From: Aquibaculum sediminis
GTDB lineage: Bacteria; Pseudomonadota; Alphaproteobacteria; Kiloniellales; DSM-21159
DNA length: 64,000 nt
Direction: 5' to 3'
NCBI RefSeq assembly: GCF_040712085.1
Contig: NZ_JBFCVK010000011.1
Location: 76,460 to 140,459, forward strand
The notes under the pieces were generated by a model, which was not told the origin of the DNA, made no database searches, and was given only the letters and a program-made list of their open reading frames with translations. Every line of letters begins with the position of its first letter. Position 1 is the stretch's first letter. Made by a program: the position numbers and the translations under genes. Shown here one piece after another: positions 36,187-44,892 of this stretch.

Positions 36187-37920
36187 ATGTGGCAACGCTA
36201 CTTCCCCGCCTTGATCTGGTTGCGCACCTATAGTCGCAGCGAGCTGTCTGGCGATCTTATTGCCGGGGTGATCGTGACCGTCATGCTGGTCCCGCAGAGC
36301 CTGGCCTATGCGTTGCTGGCCGGCCTGCCACCGCAAGTCGGCCTCTATGCCTCCATTCTTCCGCTTGTCGTCTACGCTCTCTTCGGCAGCAGTCGTACCT
36401 TGGCCGTAGGGCCGGTGGCCGTGCTCTCCCTGATGACCGCCTCTGCCATCGGCCAGCTGGGGCTGAACACCCTCGAGGAACAGCTTGCCGCGGCGCTGAT
36501 TCTCGCGCTGATCTCCGGCCTCGTCCTCACTGTGATGGGACTTCTGCGTCTCGGTTTCCTCGCCAATCTGCTCAGTCATCCAGTGGTTTCCGCTTTCATC
36601 TCCGCCTCCGCGCTCCTGATTGCCTTCAGCCAACTCGGCCAGATCCTGGGGCTCTCACTGTCGGGCGCACGCATCGACCGCCTTCTCGAGGGGCTGCTGT
36701 ACCAGGTCGGCGAGATCAATCCGGTCACTGCGGCTATCGGGCTGGGGGCGGTCGCCTTTCTCTATGCCGCGCGTCGCTTCCTGGTTCCCTGGCTGCGTGG
36801 TTGGGGCGTCTCCGAAGGGCAGGCGCAGCTTGCCGGGCGGGTGGCGCCGATCCTGGCCGTGGTGGGCGGGACGCTGCTGGTGGGATTGTTCCGGCTTGAT
36901 GAGCAAGCGGGCGTGGCGGTGGTCGGCGCGATTCCGGCCGGGCTGCCCCCGTTTAGCGTCCCGACTTTCGACACCGATCTTTGGCTCTCCCTGCTGCCAG
37001 CGGCCATTCTGATCAGTCTGGTCGGCTTCGTGGAAAGCGTGTCGGTGGCGCAGTCCCTGGCCGCCAAGCGGCGGGAGAAGGTGGAGCCGAACCAGGAATT
37101 GATCGGCCTGGGGACAGCCAATCTGGCAGCGGCCTTCAGCGGCGGCTATCCCGTCACCGGGGGCTTTGCCCGCTCGGTGGTCAACTTTGCCGCCGGCGCG
37201 CGCACGCCCTTGGCGGGCGTCGTTACGGCTGCGCTGCTGGCGCTGGTGGCATTGCTGCTGACCGACTGGTTCCGCTATCTGCCGAATGCCGTTCTGGCCG
37301 CGACCATCATCGTCGCCGTGCTGGGCCTGGTGGATTTTGCCATCGCTCGGCGGCTTTGGCGCTACAGCAAGGCCGACGCAGCGGCCTGGGGCATCACCTT
37401 TGTCGGTGTGCTGGCGCTGGGTGTCGAGACCGGGGTGGTCGCCGGCGTGTTGGTCTCCCTGGCGCTCTATCTCTGGCGCTCCGGCAGGCCGCATATGGCG
37501 GTGGTGGGGCAGGTGCCGGGGACAGAGCACTACCGGAATATTTTGCGCCATCAGGTCATCACCCACCCACGGCTCCTGGCCGTGCGGGTGGATGAGAGCC
37601 TGTACTTCGTCAATGCCCGCTATCTGGAAGACAGCCTGTTGAGAATGACAGCCGATCGGCCGGAGGTGGAGCACGTCGTGCTGATCTGCAGTGCGGTCAA
37701 CCTGATCGATGCCAGTGCCCTGGAGAGTCTTGAGGCGCTGGCGTCACGTTTGGTCGATGCCGGCGTTCAGCTGCACCTGGCGGAGGTGAAGGGGCCGGTC
37801 ATGGACCGACTCAAGCGCAGCAGCTTTCTCGAGCATCTGAGCGGTCGGATCTATCTCTCCACGCACGGGGCGGTGACCGATCTGACAGGGGGAGGGCGCG
37901 AGCCGACGCCGCATTCGTGA
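36187..37920 (+). CDS. SulP family anion (sulfate) transporter with STAS domain
   Basis: 577 residues. The SulP consensus near the N-terminus is present (GVIVTVMLVPQSLAYALLAG, LPPQVGLYASILPLVVYALF), with about 12-14 membrane segments to residue 430 and a C-terminal STAS domain (LLAVRVDESLYFVNARYLED; CSAVNLIDASALESLEAL). GGAAGG lies upstream of ATG 36187. Divergence from the persulfide-dioxygenase-like gene suggests it moves sulfate, sulfite or thiosulfate, possibly exporting oxidation products. Direction and ion cannot be read from sequence. Confidence 0.87.
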   Translation: MWQRYFPALIWLRTYSRSELSGDLIAGVIVTVMLVPQSLAYALLAGLPPQVGLYASILPLVVYALFGSSRTLAVGPVAVLSLMTASAIGQLGLNTLEEQLAAALILALISGLVLTVMGLLRLGFLANLLSHPVVSAFISASALLIAFSQLGQILGLSLSGARIDRLLEGLLYQVGEINPVTAAIGLGAVAFLYAARRFLVPWLRGWGVSEGQAQLAGRVAPILAVVGGTLLVGLFRLDEQAGVAVVGAIPAGLPPFSVPTFDTDLWLSLLPAAILISLVGFVESVSVAQSLAAKRREKVEPNQELIGLGTANLAAAFSGGYPVTGGFARSVVNFAAGARTPLAGVVTAALLALVALLLTDWFRYLPNAVLAATIIVAVLGLVDFAIARRLWRYSKADAAAWGITFVGVLALGVETGVVAGVLVSLALYLWRSGRPHMAVVGQVPGTEHYRNILRHQVITHPRLLAVRVDESLYFVNARYLEDSLLRMTADRPEVEHVVLICSAVNLIDASALESLEALASRLVDAGVQLHLAEVKGPVMDRLKRSSFLEHLSGRIYLSTHGAVTDLTGGGREPTPHS

Positions 37921-38025
37921 TCCGGGCAGGGCTGGCATTTGCCCCGTTGCCCTGTGTTAGGCTGATGGCAACAGCGGGCCCTCGGGCCTTTTCCCGAGCG
38001 GCTGCACAGGGCAGGAGGAACGCGG

Positions 38026-39699
38026 ATGTCGACAATGGAGGCGGAGGGCCTCGGCTTCGCCACCCATGAGGTGCTCAACCAGACCGGCGACCTGGCCGAC
38101 TACAATTCCTTTGCCGGCGATTGGGCCCTGCAGGATGCGATCCGGGTCTTTGGGGCGGCATGGGCCGAAGACAGGTTGCAGCGGGCCGGTGAGCGGGTGG
38201 GTTCGGCGGCGGTGCAGCAGCTCGCGCGCCAAGCCAATCGGAACCTGCCCGAACTAAAGACCCACAACCGCTTCGGTGAGCGCATCGATCAGGTCGAGTT
38301 TCATCCCGCCTGGCACGAACTGATGGGGCTGATCTTCGACAGTGAAACGCACTCCCTCTCCTGGACAGAAACTCGAGCGGGAGCGCAGGTGGCACGCGCC
38401 GCGCTCAGCTATCTCTGGAACCAGGGGGAAAGCGGCATCTGCTGCCCGATGGGCATGACCTATGCCTCCATGGCGGCCCTGGAGCACCAGCCGAACCTGA
38501 AGGCGCAGTGGCAGGACAAGATCCTCTCGCGCAGCTATGACCCGCGTCCGCTCCATGCGGCCGAAAAGCGCGGCGCGACGGTCGGCATGGCGATGACGGA
38601 AAAGCAGGGTGGCTCCGACCTGCGCGCGACCATGACGACAGCGCGGCCGGCCGGGCGCCGCACCGGGCCCGGTGCCGAATACCTGCTGACCGGACACAAG
38701 TGGTTCTTCTCTGTACCGCAGAGCGATCTTTTCCTGACCCTGGCTCAGACCGAGACCGGGTTGTCCTGTTTTCTCGCCTGCGGCTGGCTGCCGGACGGCA
38801 CGCGCAATCGCCTCAAGCTGCAGCGGCTCAAGGACAAGTGCGGCAACAAGTCGAACGCCTCCTCTGAAGTGGAGTTCTACGACCTGCACGCGCACATGGT
38901 GGGCGAGGAGGGGCGCGGCATTCGCACCATCATCGAGATGGCGCATCTGACGCGGCTGGATTTCGCCGTGGGCTCTTCCGGGTTGATGCGTCAGGCGCTG
39001 TCCCACGCGCTGCATCACGTGCGCAAGCGCCGGGCCTTTCAGCGCTCCCTGGTCGACCTGCCGATCATGCGCAATGTCGCGGCCGACCTGGCCGTCGAGT
39101 CCGAGGCCATGATGTGGATGAGCCTACGCCTCGCCCATGCGGCGGACCGCTCGCAGGAAAGCGAGAGCGAGCGCCTGCTGGCGCGCATCGCCACACCCAT
39201 GGCCAAGTACTGGGCCTGCAAGCGCGCGCCGGCCTTCGTGGCCGAGGCACTGGAATGCCACGGCGGGAACGGCTTCATCGAGGATCACCTCATGGCCCGG
39301 CTCTATCGCGAGGCGCCGCTCAACGGCATCTGGGAAGGCACGGGCAATGTCATCTGCCTGGACGTTATCCGCTCCATGCAGCGCGAACCTGAAACCCGCG
39401 ACGCCTTTCTCGATGAGGTTCGGGCCGGGCTCAGCGGCGATGCGCGGCTGCGCGCCTTCACCGAGGAACTGGCAGCGCGCCTGGCCGACCTGCCCCGCGC
39501 CGAAGGGCAGGCGCGGCGCACGGTCGAGATGATGGCCTTCGCCTTGCAGGGCTCGTTGTTGGCGCGCCATTCTTCGCCGGCGGTGAGCGATGCCTTCTCG
39601 GCTTCGCGCCTGAGCGGGGAATGGGGACAGGCCTTCGGGACACTGCCCGAGGGCCTCGACACCGAGGCGATCGTGGCGCGGGCTGCCGTGCCGGACTGA
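38026..39699 (+). CDS. Acyl-CoA dehydrogenase family protein, AidB-like
   Basis: 557 residues, longer than classical acyl-CoA dehydrogenases (about 380-400). The FAD-binding MTEKQGGSDLRATMT segment matches the AidB type, as does FFSVPQSDLFLTLAQT. RLKDKCGNKSNASSEVEF and the helical C-terminal half with LECHGGNGFIEDHLMARLYR follow. AidB in E. coli belongs to the Ada alkylation response; many homologues are only annotated by similarity. AGGAGG precedes ATG. It lies about 100 bases after sulP, probably transcribed separately. Confidence 0.83.
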   Translation: MSTMEAEGLGFATHEVLNQTGDLADYNSFAGDWALQDAIRVFGAAWAEDRLQRAGERVGSAAVQQLARQANRNLPELKTHNRFGERIDQVEFHPAWHELMGLIFDSETHSLSWTETRAGAQVARAALSYLWNQGESGICCPMGMTYASMAALEHQPNLKAQWQDKILSRSYDPRPLHAAEKRGATVGMAMTEKQGGSDLRATMTTARPAGRRTGPGAEYLLTGHKWFFSVPQSDLFLTLAQTETGLSCFLACGWLPDGTRNRLKLQRLKDKCGNKSNASSEVEFYDLHAHMVGEEGRGIRTIIEMAHLTRLDFAVGSSGLMRQALSHALHHVRKRRAFQRSLVDLPIMRNVAADLAVESEAMMWMSLRLAHAADRSQESESERLLARIATPMAKYWACKRAPAFVAEALECHGGNGFIEDHLMARLYREAPLNGIWEGTGNVICLDVIRSMQREPETRDAFLDEVRAGLSGDARLRAFTEELAARLADLPRAEGQARRTVEMMAFALQGSLLARHSSPAVSDAFSASRLSGEWGQAFGTLPEGLDTEAIVARAAVPD

Positions 39700-39749
39700 C
39701 CCGATTGCGGCCCGGCGGCTACCTGGCTCTGAACGCTGCGTGTTACAGA

Positions 39750-41285
39750 TCAAACGCGATCCGCTCTGCCGGCCGGCGGCGGCTCAGGCACCTCGCAGCC
39801 CTTGACGCAGCAACGCCCCGGCTGCTTGGAAACCCGCTGCCCCTGGTCCAGCACGCCGCGGTCGAGCAGGCGTTCGACCAGCTCCACCTTCTCTCCCACA
39901 GGGTAGTTGCGCCAGATCTCGCGCTTCATCGCTTCCGGGGAGCCGCCGCCGTGCAGGGAGATGACGGAGTACCAGCCGCCCTGATTGGTGGCCGTGAGGT
40001 CCTCGATCAGGCGGGAGACCTCCAGACGCTGCGCGGCCGGAATGTCGTCGCGTCCGCCCAGCACCGCCGCAAGGGAGGCCTGGGTCTCCGGATTGTGATC
40101 CTCGTCCGGGCCCGGCAGCGCGACGATCAGGCCACCGGACACATAGTGCGCCAGGCGGTGCATGTCGTAGATCTTGGTCGCCAGCAGCAGCTTGCCGATG
40201 TTGGAGAAGACCGTATCGGGCATGACGGAGCCCGCCGGGTCCTTTGCGCAGTAGACCGATGCTGCGATGCCGCAGGCATAGAAGCTCTCGGTGATGGTGA
40301 TGAGCTCCACCATGGCGTCGCGGATGTGGCCGTGGCGGTTCGGATCCAAGCCGTTGGCCTCGACCATCAGCGCGCCGGCACCGATCAGAAGATCGCCGAA
40401 GCCAGCCCGTGCCGCGATGCAAGCCTGCCGGTGGTGCGTGGCGTAGGAGGTGGTGAGAAAACCGGCCTCTTCGTGTTCGCCGGCGAGGAAGACGCGCTCG
40501 TGCGGCACGAAGACGTCGTCGAAAATGACGACGCCCGTCGATTGCCCGAACTTGGCGGAGAACTTGGCCGCGGCCTCGCCGGGCCGCCCGGCGGGGCGGG
40601 CGACAATGGTCACTCCCGGCGCATCGACCGGCACGGCGCAGCAGACGGCGAAGTTCGAGTCCTCGGCAGTGTGGGTGCGGCAGGGCATGACCAGGAACTC
40701 GTGCATGTAGGCCGCGCCGGTGACGATGGCCTTGGTGCCGCGGATGACGATGCCGTCGGGCCGCCGCTCCGTGATGTGCACATAGACGTCCGGGTTGCTT
40801 TGCAGGCCGGGGCGCTTGGAGCGGTCGCCCTTGGCATCGGTCATGGCGGCGCCAAGGGTCAGGTCACGCTCCTGCACATCGTGCAGGTAGGCGAGGAAAC
40901 GCTGGTGATAATCGGTGCCATGCTCCGCATCAGCGCGGTACGTCGCCTGGAAGATAGCGTTGAGGGCATCGTGGCTGAGATAGCGCTGAGCGCAGCCCAC
41001 TTCCTTGCAGAGCAGGCGCACGGCTTCGAGCTTGTAGAGCAGGTCCTGCGACGACTCGTTGATGTGGAGCATGCGATTGACCGTCTGGCCCGAGGTGCCT
41101 TGCCGCGCCGTCATCAGGAGCTTCTTTTCCTCCTGCATGGCAAAGTCATAGGTCACGCCAACCGCGTTGACGCCGGGCGCAAGGCGCGGCTCATCGGCGA
41201 CGCTTTCCACCGCCTCGCCGTCGATGAAGACACGCGGGCTGTAGCGGCGCAGGGAGTCCCGATAGTCGGCAGCAGACATCAGCAT
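39750..41285 (-). CDS. 4-hydroxyphenylacetate 3-hydroxylase/4-hydroxybutyryl-CoA dehydratase superfamily flavoprotein
   Basis: 511 residues. The HpaB-type fold is clear: AMTDAKGDRSKRPG, NPDVYVHITERRPDGIVIRG, IFDDVFVPHERVFLAGE and THHRQACIAARAGFGDLLIG. It is overall closest to 4-hydroxybutyryl-CoA dehydratase (AbfD), but from memory of that family only C98 and H285 of the four cluster ligands match; the positions of C103 and C299 are Y102 and A292. A [4Fe-4S] dehydratase is therefore doubtful, and a flavin-dependent oxygenase is more likely. Unusual cysteine-rich C-terminus (PGRCCVKGCEVPEP). The ATG at 41285 has AGGAGG upstream. Divergent TetR gene. Confidence 0.72.
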   Translation of the reverse strand: MLMSAADYRDSLRRYSPRVFIDGEAVESVADEPRLAPGVNAVGVTYDFAMQEEKKLLMTARQGTSGQTVNRMLHINESSQDLLYKLEAVRLLCKEVGCAQRYLSHDALNAIFQATYRADAEHGTDYHQRFLAYLHDVQERDLTLGAAMTDAKGDRSKRPGLQSNPDVYVHITERRPDGIVIRGTKAIVTGAAYMHEFLVMPCRTHTAEDSNFAVCCAVPVDAPGVTIVARPAGRPGEAAAKFSAKFGQSTGVVIFDDVFVPHERVFLAGEHEEAGFLTTSYATHHRQACIAARAGFGDLLIGAGALMVEANGLDPNRHGHIRDAMVELITITESFYACGIAASVYCAKDPAGSVMPDTVFSNIGKLLLATKIYDMHRLAHYVSGGLIVALPGPDEDHNPETQASLAAVLGGRDDIPAAQRLEVSRLIEDLTATNQGGWYSVISLHGGGSPEAMKREIWRNYPVGEKVELVERLLDRGVLDQGQRVSKQPGRCCVKGCEVPEPPPAGRADRV

Positions 41286-41321
41286 GGCGCACTCCTCCTG
41301 TTTGGTTGTTTGTAAAATCGA

Positions 41322-41339
41322 ACAGCGTTAAAACACTGT
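41322..41339. promoter_or_regulatory. Candidate TetR operator
   Basis: ACAGCGTT-AA-AACACTGT, an 18-bp inverted repeat matching at 7 of 8 positions per arm. It lies between the divergent HpaB-like and TetR genes, 19 bases before the regulator start. Confidence 0.5.
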
Positions 41340-41357
41340 CAAGCAGAAGGGGCGGAG

Positions 41358-41993
41358 ATGGTGAAACAACGGCGCGTGGAGCGGCAGCGGGCGGTGGGGG
41401 CGCACAAGCGCCGGCTGATCCTGGACGCAGCGCAGAAGGTCTTTGCACAAGAAGGCTTGGAAGGGGCCAGCCTGCGCCTGATTGCGGCCGAGGCGGGCTA
41501 CACGCCGGCGGCGCTTTACTTCCACTTCCAATCAAAGGAAGCGATCTACGCCGAACTGCTGCAGGAGTCGCTGGGGCGGCTTGGCGAGGCTGTGGCTGAA
41601 GCTGCGCCCGCAGATGCCAACGCTGCGGATCGGCTCCGCCGGGCCGGAATGGCCTTTTTTGGCTACTACGCCCACCACGCCGGGGAGCTGGATTTGGGGT
41701 TCTATCTCTTCCGCGGCGGCATGAAGCCGGCGGGTCTGGGCCGCGAGTGGGATGAGGCCTTGAATGCGGCCTTGATTGCTGCACTGGCGCCGATCACGGC
41801 GGCTGCGGAAGCGCTGGGCACTTCCCGGGAGGTGGCGCAGCGCGTGACCGTCAACTGCTTTGCCCATGCGGCCGGCCTGCTGTTGCTGATGCACACCGGG
41901 CGCATTCGCATCTTCGGCGCGCAGGCCGAAGGCTTGATGGCGGATTATCTTGAGGGAGTGGTTGCGGAGATCAGGACATCCGCCGACGCCTGA
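41358..41993 (+). CDS. TetR family transcriptional regulator
   Basis: 211 residues. The N-terminal helix-turn-helix reads ILDAAQKVFAQEGLEGASLR, then AEAGYTPAALYFHFQSKEAI. The C-terminal ligand-binding region is helical and hydrophobic (AGMAFFGYYAHHAGELDLGF). It is divergent from the HpaB/AbfD-like gene with a palindrome between them, so it probably represses that gene and itself until a ligand, perhaps an acyl-CoA or aromatic compound, appears. Confidence 0.85.
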   Translation: MVKQRRVERQRAVGAHKRRLILDAAQKVFAQEGLEGASLRLIAAEAGYTPAALYFHFQSKEAIYAELLQESLGRLGEAVAEAAPADANAADRLRRAGMAFFGYYAHHAGELDLGFYLFRGGMKPAGLGREWDEALNAALIAALAPITAAAEALGTSREVAQRVTVNCFAHAAGLLLLMHTGRIRIFGAQAEGLMADYLEGVVAEIRTSADA

Positions 41994-42204
41994 TCGCTCT
42001 GCCAGGCACGAGACTGGATTTGCCTATCGGCGCTTGGGTCCTCGGCGGCCGCGACGAGAGGGACCAGCACCAGACTGGCGCAGCAGGCGCATGACGAGAC
42101 GCATCAGCATGCGAACGGGCGGCTGCATCCATGCCCTCCATCTAGCGTGAGTGCAAAGCATAGCACCTGGCCGGAGCGCTGGCCAGGTACGCAGGCACGG
42201 CTTA

Positions 42205-42230
42205 AGGCCCCGGCTGGAAAGCCGGGGCCT
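42205..42230. terminator. GC hairpin, possible bidirectional terminator
   Basis: AGGCCCCGGCT (42205-42215) pairs perfectly with AGCCGGGGCCT (42220-42230) around GGAA. On the minus strand only TTAAG follows, and none on the plus strand, so the U-tract is poor. It lies downstream of the DUF2852 gene and in the tail of the TetR gene's transcript. The rest of 41994-42266 shows no supportable gene. Confidence 0.4.
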
Positions 42231-42266
42231 CGCACCAACAATCACGAGTGCCGAAGGGAGGCCGGA

Positions 42267-42710
42267 TCAGCCCTGAGGCTGCGGGATCGGCCCGTCGCCA
42301 GGGTTCTGACCCCCACCGGTGCCGGAACCAGCATTCTGGCCCGTGCTCCGTCGCTCGGCCATGAACTGGTCGAACTCGGCCTTGTCCTTCGCCTTGCGCA
42401 GACGCTCCAGGAACTGGAAGAACTCCTGCTGCTCTTCCTCGAGGCGTCGCAGCGTCTCCTCACGATACTCGTCGAAGGCGCCGTTGCCGCTCGAGTTGTT
42501 GCCGCCCGAGCGGGCTTCTTTCTGTCCCCACCAGTTCTCGCGCTTGAATCGCCCGCGCGCGGGGCCACCTTTCCAACATCCCATGCGTCCGCTCCATAAG
42601 AGATAGGCCAGGATCCCGAGACCCACCGGCCAGAAAACAATAAAACCCAGGACCATTGCGCCCAGCCACGCGGGGCGGCCGTAATCGTCCATTCTTGCAG
42701 CCAAATCCAT
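42267..42710 (-). CDS. DUF2852 domain protein
   Basis: 147 residues. One or two membrane helices (AWLGAMVLGFIVFWPVGLGI and LAYLLWSGRMG) precede a charged, helical region where GAFDEYREETLRRLEEEQQE is the recognisable DUF2852 signature (EY-R-ETL-RLE-E). The tail is glycine/proline-rich. Found widely in Alphaproteobacteria; function unknown. GGGAGAG lies upstream of ATG. Single-gene unit. Confidence 0.78.
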   Translation of the reverse strand: MDLAARMDDYGRPAWLGAMVLGFIVFWPVGLGILAYLLWSGRMGCWKGGPARGRFKRENWWGQKEARSGGNNSSGNGAFDEYREETLRRLEEEQQEFFQFLERLRKAKDKAEFDQFMAERRSTGQNAGSGTGGGQNPGDGPIPQPQG

Positions 42711-42828
42711 GGCACTCTCCCAATGTGAATGTTTATTACATTAACATAGGTGGTTTATGTCTGCGCGGCTGTCAAGTCGGTCACCGCAGAAAATTGAACG
42801 CGGGCGCCCGCGCGGGCTAGGGCAGGCC

Positions 42829-43464
42829 TCAGTTTGCTCCGTCGCCCAAGCCAAGCCCTTGAAGGTAAACAAGAACGCCGGCCTCCAGGAGATCCTCGGG
42901 CGCCATGGGCAGGCTGCGTCGGGCCTTGTCGCCACGCCCGAACAGCGAGGCGATGCCGTGGGCGAGCGACCAGATATGGAGGCTCACCATCAGGGACGGC
43001 GGCCGCTGGTCCGGGGGCAGGGTGGCGGCCAGGGCTTGGGCCGCATCACGTAATACGTCGAAGGCCGCATCCGCGGCCTGTTGCAGTTCCCGATTGTAGG
43101 ATGGCGGAATCTGCGCTTCGAACATGGCGGTGTAGTAGGCCGGTTCGTTGCGGGCGAAGGTGAGATAGGCCTTGCCCAGACGATAGAAGGCCTCCAGCGG
43201 CCGTGGCCGGCCCTCGTCCCAGGCCTGGGCCAATTGGTGAGTGAAGCGCTCGAAGCCCCGGCGTGCCACCTCGGCCATCAGGTCTTCTCGGCTGCTGTAG
43301 TGGCGGTAGGGAGCGGCGGCGCTGACGCCTGCGGCGCGGGCGGCCTCGGCGAAGGTGAAGCCGGCAGGGCCCTTCTCCGCCATCAGGTCGAGCGCGGCTG
43401 CGACCAGAGCTTCCCGGAGGTTGCCATGGTGATAGCCGTCGCGCCTGCGACCCTGCCAGCTCAT
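42829..43464 (-). CDS. TetR family transcriptional regulator
   Basis: 211 residues. Begins SWQGRRRDGYHHGNLREALV; the YHHGNLR motif before the helix-turn-helix is typical of one TetR subgroup. The DNA-binding helices are in FTFAEAARAAGVSAAAPYRH. The C-terminal domain (TetR_C_33-like) includes AYYTAMFEAQIPPSYNRELQ. The ATG at 43464 has AAGGG 9 bases before; a GTG further up has no ribosome site. It probably controls the acyl-CoA dehydrogenase or its own promoter through the palindrome at 43489. Confidence 0.84.
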   Translation of the reverse strand: MSWQGRRRDGYHHGNLREALVAAALDLMAEKGPAGFTFAEAARAAGVSAAAPYRHYSSREDLMAEVARRGFERFTHQLAQAWDEGRPRPLEAFYRLGKAYLTFARNEPAYYTAMFEAQIPPSYNRELQQAADAAFDVLRDAAQALAATLPPDQRPPSLMVSLHIWSLAHGIASLFGRGDKARRSLPMAPEDLLEAGVLVYLQGLGLGDGAN

Positions 43465-43488
43465 CGGTGAACGCCCTTCAGCCACTGC

Positions 43489-43507
43489 ATGTAAGGATCT
43501 TTTACAT
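43489..43507. promoter_or_regulatory. Candidate TetR operator
   Basis: ATGTAA-GGATCTT-TTACAT, a perfect 6+6 inverted repeat 25 bases upstream of the TetR start, in the gap after the acyl-CoA dehydrogenase gene. A self-regulating operator is the simplest reading. Confidence 0.5.
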
Positions 43508-43560
43508 TACTCGAGGCGCCTGGGCACGTCCTTTAGGGCGTGCGGGCGCGTGCCGGGGGC

Positions 43561-44715
43561 CTATTGGCTGCGTTCACGGATCATGTTGCGCGCGATGACG
43601 AGCTGCTGGATCTGGGAGGTGCCCTCATAGAGGCGGAAGAGCCGCACGTCCCGGTAAAAGCGTTCCACACCGTAGTCGGCAATGTAGCCGGCCCCTCCGT
43701 GGATCTGCACCGCGCGATCGGCCACCCGGCCGACCATTTCACTGGCGAAGAGTTTGCAGCAGCTGGCCTCCGTGGTGACCGTCTCGCCGGCGTCGCGGCG
43801 GCGGGCGGCGTCGAGCACCATGGAGCGACCGGCATAGGCCTCTGTCCGGCTGTCGGCGAGCATCGCCTGGATCAGCTGGAACTCGGCAATGGGCTGGCCG
43901 AACTGCTTGCGCTCGATGGCGTAGGACAGGGCATCCTCGATCAGCCGCTCGGCCACTCCGACACAAACAGCAGAGATGTGCAGCCGCCCACGATCGAGCA
44001 CCTTCATGGCGGTCTTGAAGCCCTGGCCTTCCACCCCGCCCAGCAGTTGCTCCGCCGGAACCCGGCAGTCCTCGAAGATGACGTCGCTGGTGTGGGCGCC
44101 GCGCTGGCCCATTTTTCGATCGGGCTTTCCAAGGCGCAGCCCCGGCGTGCCGGCTTCGACCAGGAAGGCCGAGATGCCGCGCGCACCCTTCTGTGCCGGG
44201 TCGCTGCGCGCCATCACGGTGAAAAGACCCGCTTCCGGTGCGTTGGTGATGAAGCGCTTGGTGCCGTTGAGCAGATAGTGGTCGCCCTCGCGCCGTGCCG
44301 TGGTGCGCAGCGATGAGGCGTCGGAGCCGCTGTCGGGCTCGGTCAGCGCGAAGGAGCCGATGATTTCGCCTCGGGCCAGTTTCGGCAGGTACTTGCGTTT
44401 CTGCTCCTCGGTTCCGTCGAGCACGATGCCCTGGGAGCCGATGCCGTTGTTGGTGCCGAGCAGGGAGCGGAACGCGGGAGAGGTGCGCCCCAGTTCGAAG
44501 GCCACCTTGACCTCCTCGCTCATGGTCAGACCCAGGCCCTCGTACTCCTGCGGGACGGAGAGTCCGAAGAGGCCGAGTTCCGCCATCTCCTGCACGAGCT
44601 CGGCGGGAATGGCATCCTCCTCGGCGACGCGCTCCTCATTGGGCACCAGGCGCTCGCGCACGAAGCGGCGCACGGTGTCGAGCAGTTGTTCGAGCGTGTC
44701 TTCGTCGAGGGCCAT
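43561..44715 (-). CDS. Acyl-CoA dehydrogenase
   Basis: 384 residues, usual family length. FAD/acyl-CoA signatures: FALTEPDSGSDASSLRTTA (family signature 1), KMGQRGAHTSDVIFEDC, and near the C-terminus QIHGGAGYIADYGVERFYRD with LYEGTSQIQQLVIARNM. The catalytic base is expected as the glutamate in YEGTSQ. It oxidises an acyl-CoA to the 2-enoyl-CoA. The ATG at 44715 has AGGAGG 10 bases upstream; an earlier ATG at 44733 lies before that site. It is divergent from an enoyl-CoA hydratase gene, the next pathway step. Confidence 0.9.
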   Translation of the reverse strand: MALDEDTLEQLLDTVRRFVRERLVPNEERVAEEDAIPAELVQEMAELGLFGLSVPQEYEGLGLTMSEEVKVAFELGRTSPAFRSLLGTNNGIGSQGIVLDGTEEQKRKYLPKLARGEIIGSFALTEPDSGSDASSLRTTARREGDHYLLNGTKRFITNAPEAGLFTVMARSDPAQKGARGISAFLVEAGTPGLRLGKPDRKMGQRGAHTSDVIFEDCRVPAEQLLGGVEGQGFKTAMKVLDRGRLHISAVCVGVAERLIEDALSYAIERKQFGQPIAEFQLIQAMLADSRTEAYAGRSMVLDAARRRDAGETVTTEASCCKLFASEMVGRVADRAVQIHGGAGYIADYGVERFYRDVRLFRLYEGTSQIQQLVIARNMIRERSQ

Positions 44716-44797
44716 GGTTTCGGGCCTCCTCATCGATCCGGCAGGGTGGAAGGGCAGGCGCTCGCTGTGCGAGCCTTGTGAGACTGTTCAGCGTAGC

Positions 44798-44827
44798 TTA
44801 GACCGGTTCGCATTAGATCTGAACCAC
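44798..44827. repeat. Fragment of the palindromic element family
   Basis: TAGACCGGTTCGCATTAGAT and the following CTGAACCAC match the left end of the 34242 element (34239-34267) at 26 of 29 positions. The rest of the element is missing. It lies between the divergent acyl-CoA dehydrogenase and enoyl-CoA hydratase genes, where it could overlap their promoters. Confidence 0.65.
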
Positions 44828-44892
44828 AAGCTTTCACGATGGCCGGGTGCGGGCACCATGAAGGCTGCAGTGACGATGGAAGGAGGACAGTC

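Noticed and set aside
39750..41285. Annotation as 4-hydroxybutyryl-CoA dehydratase
   Set aside because: Two of four iron-sulfur ligands appear to be missing, so the specific name is not safe.
42024..42134. Short arginine-rich minus-strand frame (MQPPVRMLMRLVMRLL...)
   Set aside because: Possible small basic protein, but no ribosome site and no independent support.
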